From: Pedobacter sp. BS3
Lineage (GTDB): Bacteria > Bacteroidota > Bacteroidia > Sphingobacteriales > Sphingobacteriaceae
Direction: 5' to 3'
Assembly (NCBI RefSeq): GCF_008274585.1
Contig: NZ_VTRT01000001.1
Location: forward strand, 682,001 to 746,000
Length of the DNA stretch: 64,000 bases
Shown here one piece after another: positions 34,503 to 43,277 of the stretch; the stretch's first letter is position 1, and the number at the start of each line of letters is the position of its first letter. The position numbers and the translations under genes were made by a program. The notes under the pieces are model-generated. The model made no database searches and was not told the DNA's origin. It saw only the letters and a program-made list of their open reading frames with translations.

Positions 34503-35348
34503 ATGTTAAATACCAAACAAATAACAGTAATAGCCTCGGTAGTGGTACTAATGGCATTACTGTTATCTTTAGATATTAAAGGTTTGGTAAAGCCTAAAGA
34601 TCAGCAGGCTACGCGTGATCAGGCGCAAACGGGCGCTGCTACAGCATCTACGTTAACCATAGCAAACGTTTCAGAAACAGCTAAGCAAGGTCTTAACGCT
34701 AATCTGGCACAACAAATTACAGCACTCGAGAACCGGTTACAATCAGCTTCCGATGCTGAAAAAACCGGTATTGAAAAGCAGCTGGCCCGGCAATGGGAAG
34801 ACGTAAACCAGCCAGCTCCGGCAGCTTTTTATTATGCGGCTGTAGCCGAAAAAGAAAGTAATTATGCTAACTGGCTTAAGGCTGGCGATACATTTACCGA
34901 AGCTTACCAGGATACGCAGGATACAGTGGCCCAGCCAGAACTGGTACAAAAAGCAATTAACGCGTACCAAAAGGCGTTATCATTTAATGATAAAAGCCTT
35001 GATGCCCGTACCGGACTCGGGTCGGCTTATGTAAGCGGCACGGCTAACCCGATGCAGGGAATACAACTTTTGCTTGAAGTTGTAAAAGAAGATCCCGAAA
35101 ATGTTAAGGCGAACATGAATCTGGGGTTATTCTCTATGCGTTCAGGACAATTTGACAAAGCTGTTAACCGCTTTAAAACAGTTATTAAACATCAGCCCAG
35201 CCCCGAATCCTGGTTTTACCTGGCTTCAAGCTACGAGAATCTGGGTATGAAAAAAGAGGCTATTGACGCCTATGAACAAAGTAAGGGACTGGCAGCAGAT
35301 CCCGGCTTGTCTCAATTTATTGACAAGAAAGTAAAAGAATTAAAATAA
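34503..35348 (+). CDS. Membrane-anchored TPR protein
   Basis: The 281-residue protein has an N-terminal membrane helix (ITVIASVVVLMALLLSLDI). A predicted helical, charged region follows (about 60-115; ALENRLQSASDAEKTGIEKQLARQW), then tetratricopeptide repeats at about 115-270. Examples are PAAFYYAAVAEKESNYANWLKAGD, AINAYQKALSFNDKSLDARTGLGSAYV and VKANMNLGLFSMRSGQFDKAVNRF. TPRs bind partner proteins; the partner here is unknown. It lies in the conserved Bacteroidota stretch between the HU gene and rng. Confidence 0.85.
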   Translation: MLNTKQITVIASVVVLMALLLSLDIKGLVKPKDQQATRDQAQTGAATASTLTIANVSETAKQGLNANLAQQITALENRLQSASDAEKTGIEKQLARQWEDVNQPAPAAFYYAAVAEKESNYANWLKAGDTFTEAYQDTQDTVAQPELVQKAINAYQKALSFNDKSLDARTGLGSAYVSGTANPMQGIQLLLEVVKEDPENVKANMNLGLFSMRSGQFDKAVNRFKTVIKHQPSPESWFYLASSYENLGMKKEAIDAYEQSKGLAADPGLSQFIDKKVKELK

Positions 35349-35378
35349 GTAATTAAAAACATTTAAAATTTAAAAGCT

Positions 35379-35468
35379 ATGCCAAGCGGAAAGAAAAGAA
35401 AAAGACATAAAATGGCTACTCACAAACGTAAAAAACGTTTAAGAAAGAATCGCCACAAGAAAAAATAA
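35379..35468 (+). CDS. Very small basic protein, AURKAIP1/COX24 (mS38-like) domain
   Basis: A 29-residue frame starts at the ATG at 35379. It reads MPSGKKRKRHKM, ATHKRKKRLRK and NRHKKK, then TAA. Over half of its residues are Lys or Arg. The K-R-K-K-R-L-R-K-x-R-x-K-K-K pattern is that of the C-terminal domain of mitochondrial mS38 (AURKAIP1/COX24), and short proteins of this type are annotated across Bacteroidota, where they are likely ribosome-associated. It lies 30 nt after the TPR gene and upstream of rng, and two hairpins follow it. It is easily missed because of its size. Confidence 0.8.
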   Translation: MPSGKKRKRHKMATHKRKKRLRKNRHKKK

Positions 35469-35482
35469 GCAACAGTGTATGT

Positions 35483-35517
35483 AGTATAGGCTAAAGCACA
35501 AGGCTTATGCCTATACT
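35483..35517 (+). terminator. Hairpin after the mS38-like gene
   Basis: AGTATAGGC (35483-35491) pairs with GCCTATACT (35509-35517), 9 bp, followed by TGTTAC. It is a partial terminator or a processing hairpin. Confidence 0.4.
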
Positions 35518-35523
35518 TGTTAC

Positions 35524-35566
35524 CAATAACCTCCCGCCATAATGATAAGGCGCCTGGAGGTTATTG
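35524..35566 (+). terminator. Strong hairpin before rng
   Basis: CAATAACCTCC (35524-35534) is exactly complementary to GGAGGTTATTG (35556-35566). An inner CGCC/GGCG pair extends it. It is followed by TGTTGT, and the likely end of the HU-TPR-mS38 unit is here. Confidence 0.6.
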
Positions 35567-35727
35567 TGTTGTACTTCACTTAGTGTCAGGTCAATTATAA
35601 ACTGTCGTATTAATTTGTTTTAATATTGTTGAGTTTCAACACATTAACTGCTTTTATTTTTGACTTTTCACTTTTGACTTAATTTAGTGTTAATCGGCAC
35701 GTTTCTGTGCCTTAAATTGAGTAGCTG

Positions 35728-37278
35728 TTGGTAAAGGAATTAATCATCGATTCAACCCCTAATGGGGTTACTATAGCTTTACTGCAAGACAAGCAACTCG
35801 TAGAACTTAACACAGAGCACATTAACAACAATTATGCTGTTGGTGATATTTACCTCGGTAAAATCAAAAAGATTATGCCCGGGTTAAATGCTGCTTTTGT
35901 TGATGTAGGATATGAGAAAGATGCTTTTTTGCATTATCTTGACCTGGGTCCCCAGGTGCAGTCGCTGATAAAGCTAACCAGGATAGTAAAAAACGGCAGT
36001 TATAAAGATAAACTGCTGAATAATTTTAAGCTGGAAGAAGATATTAATAAGGCCGGCAAAATATCTGAAGTGCTGAGCCGGAACATGCTCCTGCCTGTTC
36101 AGATAGCTAAGGAGCCTATTTCTACCAAAGGCCCCCGCTTAAGCTCTGATCTTTCTATTGCAGGACGCTTTGTAGTATTAGTGCCATTTTCAGAAGCTAT
36201 CTCCATATCTAAAAAGATACGGAGCAATACCGAGCGCACCCGCCTGAAAAAGATCGTAGAAAGTATAAAACCAAAGAATTTTGGCGTTATTATCCGTACA
36301 GTTTCGGAAGGTATGGGCGTTGCCGAGTTACAAAAAGACCTGCTTGACCTGATAGCCAAATGGGAAACCTTTAGCCGCAAGTTGGCAGTAACTGAGCCTT
36401 CTAAAAAGATACTGGGCGAAATGGGACGTACGTCGACCATTTTACGCGATATTTTAAATCCCGATTTCAGTAATATTTACGTGAATGATCCCGCTATTTA
36501 TGCCGAGATTAAATCATATATCCATGAGATATCGCCCGAGCATGAAAGCATCATTAAACAGTACAAAGGGAAGGAGCCCATCTTTGAGCACTACGGCGTA
36601 GAGAAGCAGATCAAAGCTTCGTTCGGTAAAACGGTGAACCTGGCCGGAGGCGCTTACCTGGTAATAGAGCATACGGAAGCGCTGCACGTAATTGATGTAA
36701 ATAGCGGAAACCGCACAGCCAATCCCGAAAACCAGGAAGAAAATGCCTTACAGGTAAACAAAGAAGCGGCCCGCGAAATTGCCCGCCAGTTACGCTTACG
36801 CGATATGGGCGGCATTGTGGTGATTGATTTTATTGATATGCATAAGCCGCAAAACCGTAAGGAATTATTTGACTACCTGAAAGGGCAAATGCAGCTTGAC
36901 AGGGCCAAGCATACCATTTTGCCTCCAAGTAAGTTTGGGCTGGTACAAATTACGCGGCAGCGGGTACGGCCGGAAATGAACATTGTGACTACCGAAGCCT
37001 GTCCGGCTTGTGGAGGAACAGGTCAGATCAAAGCCAGCATTGTGCTGATGGACGATATTGAAAATAATATCAATTATATTCTGTGCGAGCAGAACGAAAA
37101 GCACATCACCCTGAATGTACATCCATACATTGAAGCCTATATTAAGAAAGGATTGTTTTCACGTCAGTGGCATTGGTTTTTTAAGTATGGCAAATGGATC
37201 AAAGTGAAAGGGATATCTTCATTCTACCTTACTGAATTTCATTTTTTGAACGCTAAGGAAGAAGAGATCAAATTATAA
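35728..37278 (+). CDS. rng: Ribonuclease E/G family protein
   Basis: The 516-residue protein starts at a TTG (35728; VKELIIDSTPNGVTIALLQDK). An S1 domain lies at about 35-115 (VGDIYLGKIKKIMPGLNAAFVDVGYEKDAFLH). The catalytic RNase H-like core shows LAGGAYLVIEHTEALHVIDVNSGNR and DMGGIVVIDFIDM, with the Asp ligands. The zinc-link CPACGGTGQI holds dimers together. It initiates rRNA and mRNA processing in the cytosol. Length fits RNase G rather than long RNase E, with no degradosome scaffold. A terminator follows at 37331-37365. Confidence 0.95.
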   Translation: MVKELIIDSTPNGVTIALLQDKQLVELNTEHINNNYAVGDIYLGKIKKIMPGLNAAFVDVGYEKDAFLHYLDLGPQVQSLIKLTRIVKNGSYKDKLLNNFKLEEDINKAGKISEVLSRNMLLPVQIAKEPISTKGPRLSSDLSIAGRFVVLVPFSEAISISKKIRSNTERTRLKKIVESIKPKNFGVIIRTVSEGMGVAELQKDLLDLIAKWETFSRKLAVTEPSKKILGEMGRTSTILRDILNPDFSNIYVNDPAIYAEIKSYIHEISPEHESIIKQYKGKEPIFEHYGVEKQIKASFGKTVNLAGGAYLVIEHTEALHVIDVNSGNRTANPENQEENALQVNKEAAREIARQLRLRDMGGIVVIDFIDMHKPQNRKELFDYLKGQMQLDRAKHTILPPSKFGLVQITRQRVRPEMNIVTTEACPACGGTGQIKASIVLMDDIENNINYILCEQNEKHITLNVHPYIEAYIKKGLFSRQWHWFFKYGKWIKVKGISSFYLTEFHFLNAKEEEIKL

Positions 37279-37330
37279 AGATTTTTATAGGGCTCAATGG
37301 TGATAAACCGTCAACTCTGAAGTCTTAACG

Positions 37331-37365
37331 CAAAACGGCTGTTAAATTAACGGCCGTTTTGTGTT
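37331..37365 (+). terminator. Rho-independent terminator after rng
   Basis: CAAAACGGC (37331-37339) pairs with GCCGTTTTG (37353-37361), followed by TGTTTTT. Confidence 0.8.
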
Positions 37366-37440
37366 TTTATATAATTACAGCACAAACGCAAACTTGTCCT
37401 AAAGCTCGTCTCTCGCACATCTAATATCTCATAGCTATTC

Positions 37441-38814
37441 TTATCCTGTATAGCTAAAAATCTGTGTCCCGGGTTGTTTTTCCCACAGCCGGGCATCAAG
37501 GGCCATACAAATATTCCGCAGAAAGCGTTTTCCGGTATCGGTAACCCATAATGTGCACTGTTGCCGGTCAAGTACAACTAATCCATCTTCTTCCAGGGCA
37601 TGCATACGCTCTAACCCTTGCAGCAATGCGGGACAAGCGGTAATGTCAATATCCGTCCAGGATGTTTGTCCTTTACACATGATATTAAGAACATGACCGC
37701 GGATCATCCGGTCTTCGGCAGAAAGCAGGTGACCTTTAAAAACCGGGAAGATATTTTTATCAATAAGGTCTATATATTCTTCAACCTGCTTTACATTCTG
37801 GGCAAAGGCAAACGAGGTATCGCTTATAGACGATACGCCCAATGCCAGCATTAATTGTGTGTACTGGTGCGTGTAGCCCATAAAATTACGGTGCAGTGTG
37901 CCGGCCTGCGCAGCCTGGTACAAGCTGTCGCTAAGTAAAGCAAAATGATCCATGCCTATTTCCTCATATCCGGATGTGGTAAATACACTGCGCCCCAGCT
38001 CATAGAGCTGCCTTTTTACCGCGGGCGAGGGCAGATCCTGTTCAGTAAAGCGGCGTTGTCCCGGTTTTATCCAGGGCACATGAGCATAACTGTAAAAGGC
38101 AATTCGATCTGGCATTAAGCCGGATACCTTTTCTAAGGTGTCTTCCATTCCGTTAAGCGTTTGCAATGGCAAACCGTAGATCAAATCGTAATTTACAGAA
38201 GAATATCCCGTGGTACGGGCATGCTCTGTAACCCGTTTTACCTGCTCATAGCTTTGCATGCGGTTAATGATGAATTGCACTTTAGGATCAAAATCCTGTA
38301 TACCCAGGCTCAGTCTTCTGAAACCCAGCTGGTATAGTGTTTCCAGGTGCGTTAGGGTAGTATTGGCCGGATGTGCCTCAAAGCTGAACTCAGCATCCGG
38401 ATGCACGGTTGCCCGGTTTAGTATGCCTTCAATCAGTAATTGCAGGTTTTGCGGGCTGAAGAATGTGGGCGTTCCGCCGCCCAGGTGTATCTCCTTGATC
38501 CGGGGTACGTCATCCAGTACGGTACAATACATATTCCATTCTTTGAGAACAGCTTGTATGTAAGGTTCTTCCACCCGGTGATTTTTTGTTATCCGGGTAT
38601 TGCATCCGCAATAGGTGCACAGGTTCTCGCAAAACGGTAAGTGGATATACAGGCTGATGCCATCGCGGAGATTGCTTTGGCTGAAAGATGCCTGTACCGA
38701 TTGTAGCCAGTTTTCGGTGCTGAAAGAATTAGTATTCCAATAGGGTACGGTAGGATAGCTGGTATAGCGTGGCGCCGCAACGTGGTATTTATTAATAAGA
38801 TGTTGAATATCCAT
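37441..38814 (-). CDS. hemN: Oxygen-independent coproporphyrinogen III oxidase
   Basis: The 457-residue radical SAM enzyme has AAPRYTSYPTVPYW at the N-terminus and YIHLPFCENLCTYCGCN, which contains the CxxxCxxC cluster motif. It also has HLGGGTPTFFSPQNL, FEAHP, LSLGIQDFDPKVQ and RIAFYSYAHVPWIKPGQ. It decarboxylates coproporphyrinogen III in haem synthesis when oxygen is scarce. Downstream on the same strand is nothing; upstream by 20 nt is an LDH N-domain-like gene, and the pair may be co-regulated by oxygen. Confidence 0.95.
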   Translation of the reverse strand: MDIQHLINKYHVAAPRYTSYPTVPYWNTNSFSTENWLQSVQASFSQSNLRDGISLYIHLPFCENLCTYCGCNTRITKNHRVEEPYIQAVLKEWNMYCTVLDDVPRIKEIHLGGGTPTFFSPQNLQLLIEGILNRATVHPDAEFSFEAHPANTTLTHLETLYQLGFRRLSLGIQDFDPKVQFIINRMQSYEQVKRVTEHARTTGYSSVNYDLIYGLPLQTLNGMEDTLEKVSGLMPDRIAFYSYAHVPWIKPGQRRFTEQDLPSPAVKRQLYELGRSVFTTSGYEEIGMDHFALLSDSLYQAAQAGTLHRNFMGYTHQYTQLMLALGVSSISDTSFAFAQNVKQVEEYIDLIDKNIFPVFKGHLLSAEDRMIRGHVLNIMCKGQTSWTDIDITACPALLQGLERMHALEEDGLVVLDRQQCTLWVTDTGKRFLRNICMALDARLWEKQPGTQIFSYTG

Positions 38815-38834
38815 TGTACTGATAACAAGAGTAA

Positions 38835-39242
38835 TTACCTGGGTGCGACGACATGCCTTGCAACACCTTGCCAGTTGTCCAGGTTTTCTATGATCCGGAA
38901 AGCAATAGCTTGTAAATATTCCCGGTCTGCAAGTATTCCGTTGTTTGAAACCGGTATATGAGTAAAAGCAATATTTTGTTGTTTTAAGATGTTGTGGTTA
39001 TTATTATTTGCGTTTGCCGAGCACGTGATCAGGCATTTTACCCCCAGTTGTGCCAGCTTTTTAATAACCTCGTCCGAAATATCACTATCATTAAAAACAA
39101 TAACGGCATCTTTACCATCTGCATAAGTAATTGTTTCATTCCCTAATGCGTTGGCTATCAGTGTAATGTCATGCTTCTTCTGGTTGGCTTTCGCCAGCAA
39201 TTCCTTTTCAAAATTAGTGATGCTGTACGCAACTGCTTTCAT
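38835..39242 (-). CDS. Stand-alone D-lactate dehydrogenase N-terminal-like domain
   Basis: The 135-residue protein (MKAVAYSITNFEKELLAKANQK) resembles the catalytic N-terminal lobe of LdhA-type D-2-hydroxyacid dehydrogenases. It has AVIVFNDSDISDEVIKKLAQLGVKCLITCSANANNNN, corresponding to the 'L-x-x-R-x-x-G-x-N-N' strand with the substrate Arg and Gly replaced, then HIPVSNNG. The NAD-binding Rossmann domain and the catalytic His are absent. It cannot be a dehydrogenase by itself, so a sensory or regulatory role is possible. The 20-nt gap to hemN suggests one operon. Confidence in the homology is moderate. Confidence 0.6.
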   Translation of the reverse strand: MKAVAYSITNFEKELLAKANQKKHDITLIANALGNETITYADGKDAVIVFNDSDISDEVIKKLAQLGVKCLITCSANANNNNHNILKQQNIAFTHIPVSNNGILADREYLQAIAFRIIENLDNWQGVARHVVAPR

Positions 39243-39526
39243 ACCTGATAATGATTTCTACAAAGCTATTACGCAATGCTATTTTTTATAGTGAGACACG
39301 TCAGCATGAAATGTGATCGTTATCAGATTTTCTCCGGATGTTTACAGTCATCTTTGAGTATGACACGGATCATTTTGGGCAGCAGGCTATATACCGACCT
39401 TTGAGTACGAATGTTAGGTCAATACACTTAAAATAAGACACTTTATCCTGCCGGATATGACACTAATAAAAATGAACTTGTAAAAATTATAAATACATGT
39501 TTATGACAAAGAAAGTACAACTAAAA

Positions 39527-39934
39527 ATGAAGAAAATACTTACTACTGGCTTTGCTGCCGGTATCATATTGTTTGTGATCAGTTATGGAATACTGTACCT
39601 GGCCATTAAATTTTTCCCGGAATTTTTTGTGGCTTACAATAATCCGCTGTTCAATTCGGATGGTAGCAGGGATGTGCTGTTTTACCTGCACGCTTTCATT
39701 ATAAGCCTGGCGCTTGCCTGGTTCTGGGACAGGTTTAAACGCCTGTTTCACGGAACGTTTATTGTCCGCGGAATTGAATTTGGCTTCGTATATGCTATTA
39801 TTGCTTTACTGCCGGTTATGTGGATCACTTTTAGCGCTCTGGATATTACCGTTTCTATGGTAGTAAGCTGGTTTGTGTATGGTTTTCTGCAAGCTGTTAT
39901 AGCGGGAATGATCTTCGCAAGAATCAATCCTTGA
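39527..39934 (+). CDS. Four-helix membrane protein, unknown function
   Basis: 135 residues from the ATG at 39527 (MKKILTTGFAAGIILFVISYGILYLAIKFF); ATGs at 39497 and 39503 would add up to ten residues. Four hydrophobic helices are visible, with a polar loop FVAYNNPLFNSDGSRDVLFYLHAF after the first. I do not recognise a named family. It is divergent from the hemN pair across a 284-nt gap that shows no other gene. Confidence 0.65.
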   Translation: MKKILTTGFAAGIILFVISYGILYLAIKFFPEFFVAYNNPLFNSDGSRDVLFYLHAFIISLALAWFWDRFKRLFHGTFIVRGIEFGFVYAIIALLPVMWITFSALDITVSMVVSWFVYGFLQAVIAGMIFARINP

Positions 39935-39989
39935 TGATTTCCTGAATACAGGTACATTTGCGAGAATATTATCATCAAAAAATGCGGGA

Positions 39990-40279
39990 ATGGAAACTAA
40001 AAGCTGGCAAGAGATAAAGATAATGTTTACGGAAAAAAAGGAACTGTAAGACGGGATGAACTTGAAAGACATTTTGAATCGTTTAAAATAGGATTACTGT
40101 TAAAAAAAGCCCGTGAAAAAAAACATTTGACCCAGTCTGAACTTGCTGAACTTATTGACAAAAAGCGTGAATATATTTCTCGGGTAGAAAATAACGGAAG
40201 TAACTTAACATTAAAAACGTTATTTGATATTGTTGAAAAAGGATTGGGCGGAAAAGTAAAGATCTCTATTGAAGTTTAA
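39990..40279 (+). pseudogene. Frameshifted HigA-like antitoxin, toxin lost
   Basis: An ATG at 39990 opens METKSWQEIK, then the frame runs into a stop after about 10 more codons. Shifting by one base at about 40019 gives NVYGKKGT..RDELERHFESFK, the helix-turn-helix GLLLKKAREKKHLTQSELAELI, KKREYISRVENNGSNL and the ending GLGGKVKISIEV. This is an XRE antitoxin homologous to the intact one at 29775. A single deleted G (restoring EIKDNVYG) explains the break. Upstream, a partial frame LREYYHQKMREWKL overlapping the ATG may be the tail of the lost toxin (weak). Ribosomal frameshifting or a sequencing error cannot be excluded. Confidence 0.75.
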
Positions 40280-40334
40280 TAAACTGTCTGTAGCTGTTGT
40301 CTTAACCAACTTCAGAAATGTGCTCCAAAACATC

Positions 40335-43244
40335 TCACGATAGCCTGCCACACATACTCCGGTACGGGCAATACAAGCAATTATCTTCAATTTCAGTTTG
40401 CCTGAACGGGATTTCCGGGTTGAAGATTTCTTCCAGCTTTTCCCGAAGCTTCTCTTTGAACTCCTGTTTAACGTTTTGCAATTGCTCTGCCTCAAGAATC
40501 ACCTTAGAGCGGTTCTCTGAGAAATGGAATAGTGTGCCCTCATTCCGTATTTTGCGAATGATGTACAGATTAGGTTCTACCGCCCTGGTACCTTTTACCT
40601 GTTCATAGATGTACGTGTAAAATAAGGTTTGAACCAGCGCCTTATTCTGGTCTTCGGTATCGGACTTGAATATATCTTCCAGATTGGTGTATTTCAGCTC
40701 ATCACGACCGGTTTTGTAATCTACAATGCGGACAACACCATTTCTACGGTCTACCCGGTCAATTATACCCAGCAAATTCACGCGGACTTCCTTGCCTTGT
40801 ACCGTAATTGGAAATGATAGCGTATAATCGGTTTTATTTTCAAGCTCCAGTATGGTGAAGGGCGCCTGCTGTTCATCGTGGTCTAAAATAACGCCGGCAT
40901 ATTGTTCTACAATGGCTAAAATAACCTGCTGCATGCCGTTGTAGTGCTCCAAAACCTGCTGTTGTTTAAACAGCACTTCGGCAAAGGCTTCTTTACAAAG
41001 CTGTGGAATAACCTTACGATATGCAGCGATGCGCTCTGCGGTTATCTCAGGACTTTCGCTCATTAACGCTGCGTAAAATTTTTCCAGAACCAGGTGCAGG
41101 ATAGAGCCAATCTGGTTGGCTTCCATGTTTTCGGTCAACTCTTCCGGTTCTTTAATGCCCGCAACGTGCTTATAAAAGAACTGCATAGGGCAGTTCATGT
41201 AAGTGGTAAAGGCTGTAGCCGATAATTTCTTAGCGAAAAGGTCGCCATCGTCCAGATAACGGTTTAGCTGCGCCAGGACTTCGCCTTGCTTGGGTATTTC
41301 GAAGTGCTCATGCGTTTGAGATGCGATGGTTTGAGCATGTTCCACATATCTGAAGCTGAAATTACTTTCATATTCCAACTGTTTTAAAAACCGCGTCGGC
41401 TCACCGGAATTAGTTTCATCAGTTTGACTGTTGTACACCACATGTACCCCTTCCGAGCGCTGTAACAAACGGTAAAACATATAGGCGGAAACGGCATCCT
41501 GATTTTCAGGCACGGGTAATCCGTAAGCCCGGCGTATACTATCGGGAATAAAACTGCGTGGCGAAGCGGTCTTTGGCAATACGCCCTCGTTTGCTCCCAG
41601 GATATATACCTGCTCAAAATCCAGACTCCGGCTTTCGAGCAAACCCATAACCTGTATGCCTTGTAACGGTTCGCCGTTTAAGGGAACGGAAATACCGGCG
41701 AGGGCTTTGCGTATCAGCGTCAACGCAAATGATACAGAAAGACGGGGGGCGTATTCTGATAGTGCATCGTGTAAACGATTCAGCTCTTTCAGCATCGCTG
41801 CGAACAAGTCGGTATCGGTTTGTTTTAATTCATGCTGCTCAAGCAAGTGCCGAAGTACCTGCTGCAATAACGAATCCAGAAAAGCTATCGTTTCCTGCCC
41901 GGTTACCGGTCTCCTGAAAAAATTGTTCGCTGTTGCATCAATGGAAGCCAATAAATCCACGGGAACTTCTACGAATTGCTCCTGTACTATTTTTTGTTGC
42001 AGTTGGGTGCGCTTTTCGCTGTCAATAATAATCAGCGGATGTGAGAGGAAAGCCTCGGCGTGATGGTGGTATACGGTATCTTTATTGTCAGAAATAAATT
42101 CTTCCTGTACGGTTAACCATAAATCGGTCAGGCCGAAAACCGGCGAAGCCGCCAGCGGATATCCCATGGTAACATTGAGCTTGATTTCTTCATCCGTACC
42201 CGGAAATGTTTTCGGAATGGTTTGCAGCACAGGCATCAGCAGGGTTTCATCCGCCAGGATAATAGCTATTTTGGCGGCATCACCACTTTGTTGTAATAAC
42301 GGATATTGCTTGCTTAACGCGGCATCCAGTATTTTAGCCTGGGCAGTTTGTCCCTGTGTTTTATAAACAGTAATAGTTTTCGATTGGTCGGATATGAAGC
42401 TCCGGCTGTTATCTAACACGTTAGGTAAATCTGCCTGCTGAATGTTTCGGCGCAGAAATAAACCGGCTTCCTGCAAAGGGTCATCCAGGTAATAGGTATC
42501 GGTATCAAAATAGAACAAGGCTTTTCCGTCAGTATTCCAGCGTTTAAACACGGTGGTTTCGGCTTTGCTCAAGGCATTAAATCCCACAAAAACCAATTTG
42601 CTGAAAACATCCGTAAAACCGGGGTTATTATGCAATTGCATAGCCAGTTCACGATAAACGTTACCTATTGTGGTGTAGCCCTTTTGCTTCAATGCCAGGT
42701 GAAAGGCTTTATACAATTTGGGCATTCGCCGCCACATCCTGATAAAGTTTTGCTGCTGAATGAGCCGTTTTTCTACCGAAAAGGTTGACCAGAATTGTTG
42801 CAGGAACTGCTGTTGCTCGGCTGTTAAGAACTGGAACTGATGCTGGATAACGGCAATATCCTCCAGCTCTGAAAAGAGCTGCTCCGCATTGACCAAATCA
42901 CTGTCTATTTGTGCAAAATCGCTTAAAATGGTTTGCGACAAAGCATAAAATACCTCTATGCTGATGGGATTTTCGCCCTCCTGCCCTAATATGTTGCAAT
43001 ATTCCTCGTACAGTGTAAAGAACTGCGTGAAGTTATCGGCAATTTGCAGGGTGGTTGAAAGGGCGAAAAACTCCTGTACAGTGAAGAATGAAGGGCTCCA
43101 GAATGGCTTCCCGATAGCTTTGGCCAGGTATTGCTGCAGGTATAGCACCGGCCGTTTATTGTTGAAAACAATAGCGCAATCTTTCAGGTCATTACCCAAA
43201 CGGGCTACCAGGCTTTCGGCTACTTCATCTAAAAAGGCTTTCAT
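40335..43244 (-). CDS. AddB-like helicase/PD-(D/E)XK nuclease protein
   Basis: The 969-residue protein has an N-terminal degenerate helicase region: KDCAIVFNNKRPVLYLQQYLA and LLESRSLDFEQVYILGANEGVLPKTA. A C-terminal PD-(D/E)XK nuclease follows: LSATAFTTYMNCPMQFFYKHV, GSILHLVLEKFY, then the catalytic strand GIIDRVDRRNGVVRIVDYKTG. The last residues CLYCPYRSMC carry the cysteine cluster that in AddB holds [4Fe-4S]. It would act with an AddA/UvrD-type helicase in double-strand break repair, but no such gene is in the window. It is downstream of pdxA by 33 nt on the same strand. Confidence 0.85.
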   Translation of the reverse strand: MKAFLDEVAESLVARLGNDLKDCAIVFNNKRPVLYLQQYLAKAIGKPFWSPSFFTVQEFFALSTTLQIADNFTQFFTLYEEYCNILGQEGENPISIEVFYALSQTILSDFAQIDSDLVNAEQLFSELEDIAVIQHQFQFLTAEQQQFLQQFWSTFSVEKRLIQQQNFIRMWRRMPKLYKAFHLALKQKGYTTIGNVYRELAMQLHNNPGFTDVFSKLVFVGFNALSKAETTVFKRWNTDGKALFYFDTDTYYLDDPLQEAGLFLRRNIQQADLPNVLDNSRSFISDQSKTITVYKTQGQTAQAKILDAALSKQYPLLQQSGDAAKIAIILADETLLMPVLQTIPKTFPGTDEEIKLNVTMGYPLAASPVFGLTDLWLTVQEEFISDNKDTVYHHHAEAFLSHPLIIIDSEKRTQLQQKIVQEQFVEVPVDLLASIDATANNFFRRPVTGQETIAFLDSLLQQVLRHLLEQHELKQTDTDLFAAMLKELNRLHDALSEYAPRLSVSFALTLIRKALAGISVPLNGEPLQGIQVMGLLESRSLDFEQVYILGANEGVLPKTASPRSFIPDSIRRAYGLPVPENQDAVSAYMFYRLLQRSEGVHVVYNSQTDETNSGEPTRFLKQLEYESNFSFRYVEHAQTIASQTHEHFEIPKQGEVLAQLNRYLDDGDLFAKKLSATAFTTYMNCPMQFFYKHVAGIKEPEELTENMEANQIGSILHLVLEKFYAALMSESPEITAERIAAYRKVIPQLCKEAFAEVLFKQQQVLEHYNGMQQVILAIVEQYAGVILDHDEQQAPFTILELENKTDYTLSFPITVQGKEVRVNLLGIIDRVDRRNGVVRIVDYKTGRDELKYTNLEDIFKSDTEDQNKALVQTLFYTYIYEQVKGTRAVEPNLYIIRKIRNEGTLFHFSENRSKVILEAEQLQNVKQEFKEKLREKLEEIFNPEIPFRQTEIEDNCLYCPYRSMCGRLS

Positions 43245-43277
43245 AGAACAGGATGAATATCGGAAAATTCCGGCAGA

